The notes under the pieces were generated by a model. The model did no database searches and was not told the DNA's origin. It worked only from the letters and a program-made list of their open reading frames with translations. From Candidatus Poribacteria bacterium (lineage in GTDB: Bacteria > Poribacteria > WGA-4E > WGA-3G), in NCBI GenBank assembly GCA_028824125.1, contig JAPPES010000006.1, positions 1 through 55,828 of the forward strand: 55,828 bases of DNA, written 5' to 3'. A program made the position numbers and the translations under genes. Shown here in pieces: positions 51,868 to 55,828 of this stretch (positions within the stretch are counted from its first letter, which is position 1; each line of letters opens with the position of its first letter).

Positions 51868-53751
51868 ATGCGGTTAGAGCGGCTTCGCCTCAAGACATTC
51901 GGTTGTTTTCAACAGCAAGATTTTGAACTTTCTGATGGCATCAATCTCATTTTTGGCCCCAACTTCAGCGGTAAAAGCACGCTTGTCAACGCCATCTTTT
52001 TCACTTTAACTGGTAAACCAATCGTGCCACGGGTTGATGCTGCAGCAATAAAAAGTGCAAAATCGTATAGTGGAACAGCTGGGCTTCAATTTGTAGAAGA
52101 TGGCGAACGTTACATGCTCTTTCGTGGAACAGGTAAACGTTTCCAACTCAGGCAGGAAAAAGAGGGTGAATGGCATATTGTCTTTGATGAGAAACGTATC
52201 ACAGTCGTTGAAGCGACACTAAAGGATAAGTTTGGGATTATGCATGACCGACTTGCTTTGACAACATTCCTACGCGAAGGTGAGATTTTTGAATTTCTTG
52301 CCCGACAACCCGCAACCCGCCGTGATATCTTATTCGCGCTCCTCGGTATTGACAGATTGATTGAAGTCCGTGAACGATTCATTGACGCACGTCGTCTTGC
52401 AAAACGCGAACGGAGTAGGATTCAAGCACATCAAAATAGTCTGCGGTTTAGCGCACAGAACGCACACAAAACAGAAATTGAAAAAATAGAAGCAAAATTG
52501 AAAGAACTTGAAACGGCGGACAGCATGGAAACAGGAGATGCAGAATTAATCGCTGAATGGAAACAGAATCGCGAACAGACACAGACACAATTAAATAATC
52601 TAACGCAAGAACGCACAGAAACATTGAGCGGTTTTAACAATATTTCCCACCTACGTGAAATGATGACTACCATTGAAACAGCAGTTAAAGAAGCCGTTGG
52701 ATTAGAAAAGGAACGTGAAGAACTTATCCAAACGATAGGTAGTATGGATTCTCAAATTGCAGCATTAACGAAGGTCCGCGACACGCTGCGTACACTAATT
52801 GAGAATGGCGATGGACACTGTCCCACCTGCCATCAGAAGATCGAACAAGAAATCGTTCAGAAGATTATTGAAGAAAAGGAGACCGAAAAATCGCAACTAT
52901 CTACAGAATTAGATGTCCATAAGAAAACGTTAACCGAAAAAACTGACAATTTAGAAAGTCGGCAGGAACTTGAACAGCGGCTACGAACCCTGCAGACGAA
53001 AGCGACTCGGTTAGAACAACTTGAGCAGGATATTGCTAAAGTCCAAGCTGAGCTTGACACGATTAAAACACGGTTAAGTGAGAAAGGTGTATCAGAAGGG
53101 GACAAAACAGATGAATCATTCACTAACGATGTGCAATCTGCAGAATCTATCACCGAAAATTTAGACAAACGTCAATTGAAAGCGCAAATCGCCAGTGAAC
53201 GCAAAAAACTTGAAAAACTTAAGCAGGAAGAAGCAGTGCAATTAGATAGACTTGAGCGACTTCAGAAGGTAAATGCTGAAGCAGAACAGGTTGAAAGAAC
53301 AACACTCAGTCTTGAACTCGCTTGCGCTGGGGTTGACAAAACCATAGAAACACTTCAACGCCAAATTCTTAAACCTGCGGAGGAGGAGCTTCATCGTCGA
53401 CTCGAACAGATGGAACTTTTTGGACGAACCCGTATTGACTTACAGAAACAACATCTGCTTCCTTCGGTTAAAATTGATGGAGTAGATCGGAGTTTGATGT
53501 TGCTCAGTGGTAGTGAAAAAATGTTCCTCTATCTCTGTTTTAAGGTGGCACTCGCCAAAGTTTTAGGCAACCCCGGTTTCTTTGTATTTGATGATCCAAC
53601 GCTTCATTTAGATGAGCAACGAAAAACGTTGATGGTAGACTTTATCAGACAACTTGCTGAAGACCACCAAGTCGTCGTGACAAGTTACGATGAAGAGGTG
53701 CGTGCCGGGTTCGAAGGTGCGCATTTAATTGAGATGAAGCGGGAACAATAA
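51868..53751 (+). CDS. Rad50/SbcC-like coiled-coil ATPase
   Basis: A 627-residue SMC-type ATPase: Walker A GPNFSGKST (30-38), a long coiled coil (about 180-320 and 325-500) with a single CPTC zinc-hook-like motif (318-321) at its apex, ABC signature LSGSEK (546-551) and Walker B FFVFDDP (571-577), then HLDEQRK. It is shorter than SbcC or Rad50. No Mre11/SbcD nuclease gene is adjacent; the only partner is the tiny upstream gene. DNA-end or phage-defence-type ATPases of this shape are known, but function here is unassigned. Confidence 0.9.
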   Translation: MRLERLRLKTFGCFQQQDFELSDGINLIFGPNFSGKSTLVNAIFFTLTGKPIVPRVDAAAIKSAKSYSGTAGLQFVEDGERYMLFRGTGKRFQLRQEKEGEWHIVFDEKRITVVEATLKDKFGIMHDRLALTTFLREGEIFEFLARQPATRRDILFALLGIDRLIEVRERFIDARRLAKRERSRIQAHQNSLRFSAQNAHKTEIEKIEAKLKELETADSMETGDAELIAEWKQNREQTQTQLNNLTQERTETLSGFNNISHLREMMTTIETAVKEAVGLEKEREELIQTIGSMDSQIAALTKVRDTLRTLIENGDGHCPTCHQKIEQEIVQKIIEEKETEKSQLSTELDVHKKTLTEKTDNLESRQELEQRLRTLQTKATRLEQLEQDIAKVQAELDTIKTRLSEKGVSEGDKTDESFTNDVQSAESITENLDKRQLKAQIASERKKLEKLKQEEAVQLDRLERLQKVNAEAEQVERTTLSLELACAGVDKTIETLQRQILKPAEEELHRRLEQMELFGRTRIDLQKQHLLPSVKIDGVDRSLMLLSGSEKMFLYLCFKVALAKVLGNPGFFVFDDPTLHLDEQRKTLMVDFIRQLAEDHQVVVTSYDEEVRAGFEGAHLIEMKREQ

Positions 53752-53829
53752 CAACGTTTGACTCCAAACTCTTCTTACATAACAGTGCCCCACGACATCA
53801 CTGAAATCAAAAAGATTGAAAGAACTTTT

Positions 53830-55828
53830 ATGAAAACACAATTTACAAATCATAAATTTTTTGTTTTTACTTCACTCATCATTTTAATAGTCTTAGGCAT
53901 ACATGGGATTAGTTATGGACAGAATTTGAATGTAGGCGAACCCCGTACCGTGCGGATGATCTACTTTCTACCCGACGACCTTCCATTTCGCGCCGACGTG
54001 GTTCAGAAGATGAAAGATGTTATCCACACTGTTCAAAATTTTTATGCGGAACAGATGCAAGCACACGGCTACGGTAACAAAACTTTCCAATTTGAAACTG
54101 AGGACCAAGGTGAACCGAAGGTGCATCGTGTGAATGGGAAACATCCCTTTAGTTATTATGACAACACCCTTGGCAATGCTGTGATTGCCGAGCTTGAACA
54201 AACCTTTGATCTTGATGCGAACATCTACTTTATTGTACTTGGTGCAGATGCACTTCGTCAGGGTAATGGGCTGCCTGCGGGAGGTGTGGGAAGCAATCGA
54301 GGGAAAAATGGTGGACATCTGGTGGTTCCTAATGGGTTTGGATGGTTGACGCTGGCACATGAACTGGGGCATACTTTCGGATTACTACACGATTTCAGAG
54401 ATAATTCGTATATCATGTCGTATGGCAGTCGTCAAAATCCTTCTCTATCTGCTTGTGCTGCCGAATTTTTGTCCCTGCACTCGTACTTTAATCCTCATAT
54501 TCCGACTGCAGAGGCACCACCACCAACTGTTGAACTCATTTCCTCGTCCACATATCCGGTAGGTTCAAAAAGCATAACAGTACGGCTCAAAGTCAAAGAC
54601 GCAGACGGAATTCATCAAGTCCAACTACATGCTTGGGGTGGACTACAGGAATGCCGTGGATTGGCAGGGGAAAAAGAGGCTATTGTTAAATTTGAGTATG
54701 GTGGTCGTATTAGTAGTTTGGATTTTACGACTCTTTCCGACGCTGCGGTACATAATATTTTTATCATAGCGGTTAATACAGATGGAAATATAGGCACCGC
54801 ACTTTTTAAACTTGCCGAAATGTCGCCATACAATATCACTACCCTTGAGAAACATACGGAGAGCGTTCGGTCATTAGCGTTTTCACCCAATGGACAGATT
54901 CTCGCCTCTGGGTCTTTTGATAACACGGTTAAACTGTGGAACGTGACAACAAAAGAAAACGTTGACACCTTCAGGCATACGCGTCGGGTTAAATCTGTAG
55001 CGTTTTCACCCGATGGGACGATCCTCGCATCCGGAGGAAATGATGGGATTAATCTGTGGGATATGACAACAAGAGAAAAAATTACTACGCTAAGGCATGG
55101 GGATTTTGTCAACTCTATGTCGTTTTCACGTGATGGAACAACCCTCGCCTCTGGTGGTGATGATCATACAGTCAAGTTGTGGAACGTAGCAACAAGAAAA
55201 AATATCGCAACGCTACGGCACGGATATTATGTCAAGTCTGTATCATTTTCACGTGATGGAACAATCCTCGTCTCTTGTGCGTGGGACGGCACTATCAAAC
55301 TTTGGGATGTCCAGGCAGAAACTGAGATCGTAACTTTAGAGAATCTGGGTGGTATTAACGCTGTGTTATTTTCACCTAATGGGACAACCTTCGTCTCTGC
55401 ATCGACACATGGCACTATCAAGATTTGGGATGCCCAGGATGTCCAGGCAGAAACTGAGATCGCAACTTTAGAGCATCCAGGTAGTTTTCCTTCTATAGCG
55501 TTTTCACATGATGGGGCAACTCTTGCATCCGGGACGTTGAATGGTTCTATTAAACTGTGGGACATTGAAAAAGAAACTGAGATTGCAACTTTCGGATATC
55601 CGAGTGGTATCACATCGTTAGCGTTTTCACACGATGGGACAACCCTTGCTACTGGGACGGAGTTTGGCAAGGTCGAACTATGGGATGTCACTTTGCCAGA
55701 TCGGGATGTCGTAATTTCAATACCGGATCCAAATTTGGCATCAGAGATTAGAAAAAACCTCGGTGTACCATCTGGTGTTGCTATCACACGATTAGATATG
55801 CTCAAGTTAAAAGTTGCCCATTTCACCA
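53830..55828 (+). CDS. Metzincin protease with WD40 repeats (partial)
   Basis: This frame starts at ATG 53830 and is still open at the window end (666 codons). A signal peptide (about 1-31) leads to a zinc metalloprotease domain: HExxHxxGxxHD at H177-E178...H187-D188 with Met-turn IMSYG at 195-199, the metzincin arrangement. An Ig-like region (about 215-330) follows, then about eight WD40 blades from 340, each with SVAFSPDGTILASG and (V/I)KLWD(V/I)-like steps. The last residues (IPDPNLASEIRKNLG, AITRLDMLKLK) look like the cap of a leucine-rich repeat domain that would continue outside. It is probably secreted or surface-attached. Confidence 0.88.
   Translation, partial: MKTQFTNHKFFVFTSLIILIVLGIHGISYGQNLNVGEPRTVRMIYFLPDDLPFRADVVQKMKDVIHTVQNFYAEQMQAHGYGNKTFQFETEDQGEPKVHRVNGKHPFSYYDNTLGNAVIAELEQTFDLDANIYFIVLGADALRQGNGLPAGGVGSNRGKNGGHLVVPNGFGWLTLAHELGHTFGLLHDFRDNSYIMSYGSRQNPSLSACAAEFLSLHSYFNPHIPTAEAPPPTVELISSSTYPVGSKSITVRLKVKDADGIHQVQLHAWGGLQECRGLAGEKEAIVKFEYGGRISSLDFTTLSDAAVHNIFIIAVNTDGNIGTALFKLAEMSPYNITTLEKHTESVRSLAFSPNGQILASGSFDNTVKLWNVTTKENVDTFRHTRRVKSVAFSPDGTILASGGNDGINLWDMTTREKITTLRHGDFVNSMSFSRDGTTLASGGDDHTVKLWNVATRKNIATLRHGYYVKSVSFSRDGTILVSCAWDGTIKLWDVQAETEIVTLENLGGINAVLFSPNGTTFVSASTHGTIKIWDAQDVQAETEIATLEHPGSFPSIAFSHDGATLASGTLNGSIKLWDIEKETEIATFGYPSGITSLAFSHDGTTLATGTEFGKVELWDVTLPDRDVVISIPDPNLASEIRKNLGVPSGVAITRLDMLKLKVAHFT

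Overview
The window reads as a moderately AT-rich bacterial chromosome segment with about 48 genes and unusually repeat-rich intergenic spaces. No rRNA, tRNA or CRISPR array was recognised. The gene mix includes a PhyH-family oxygenase, a Cys-type sulfatase with its anaerobic maturase, Gfo/Idh/MocA and xylose-isomerase-like enzymes, an enolase-superfamily dehydratase, LamG and carbohydrate-binding secreted proteins, Uma2 nucleases, a DUF5069 protein, and giant protease/WD40 and trypsin/TPR proteins. From general knowledge this resembles Candidatus Poribacteria or a similar marine, sponge- or particle-associated lineage. That assignment is inference; no marker gene fixes it.

Layout. 0.2-1.8 kb: a helical membrane protein translationally overlapping a PhyH-type oxygenase whose HxD motif reads HxG. 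1.9-5.8 kb (minus): Uma2, then the maturase-sulfatase pair. 6.3-10.0 kb (plus): acetyltransferase, GT39-like membrane protein, a small unknown gene behind a consensus promoter, and a secreted carbohydrate-binding protein. 10.0-14.2 kb (minus): lipoprotein, MFS transporter, and two AlkB-like dioxygenases around a methyltransferase-like gene. 14.2-16.3 kb: DUF433 protein, Nudix hydrolase, tandem VOC proteins. 16.6-22.0 kb (minus): a five-gene run of triple-DUF5069 protein, beta-helix protein, two tandem caspase-like proteins and an Asp-box propeller. 22.1-26.4 kb (plus): double trypsin/TPR lipoprotein and a second GT39-like protein. 26.5-29.4 kb (minus): LamG protein, sugar isomerase, oxidoreductase.

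29.8-34.2 kb holds the most striking gene: one uninterrupted 1442-codon frame joining an ECF sigma factor, a complete FtsZ/tubulin-type GTPase and a C-terminally short DNA polymerase III alpha subunit. Next come a small lipoprotein/membrane pair whose second gene ends inside a MITE-like repeat (34.8-35.5 kb), an SDR-TatD-permease run, an enolase-superfamily enzyme overlapping a second Uma2 gene, a sugar isomerase and a BrnT-type toxin-antitoxin pair with a clear terminator. 42.6-45.7 kb is a single-chain nuclease-methyltransferase (type IIG/ISP-like) with an apparently leaderless promoter. 46.1-51.3 kb holds nagB, MOSC, SMP-30, O-methyltransferase, LamG and aminotransferase genes. 51.7-53.8 kb is a Rad50-like ATPase with a small partner. 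The window ends inside a metzincin-WD40 protein that appears to continue into leucine-rich repeats.

Almost every long intergenic gap is built from short inverted-repeat elements. At least eight families recur here, several with 12-33 bp terminal inverted repeats. Many sit just 5' of genes, and at least one has supplied the end of a reading frame.
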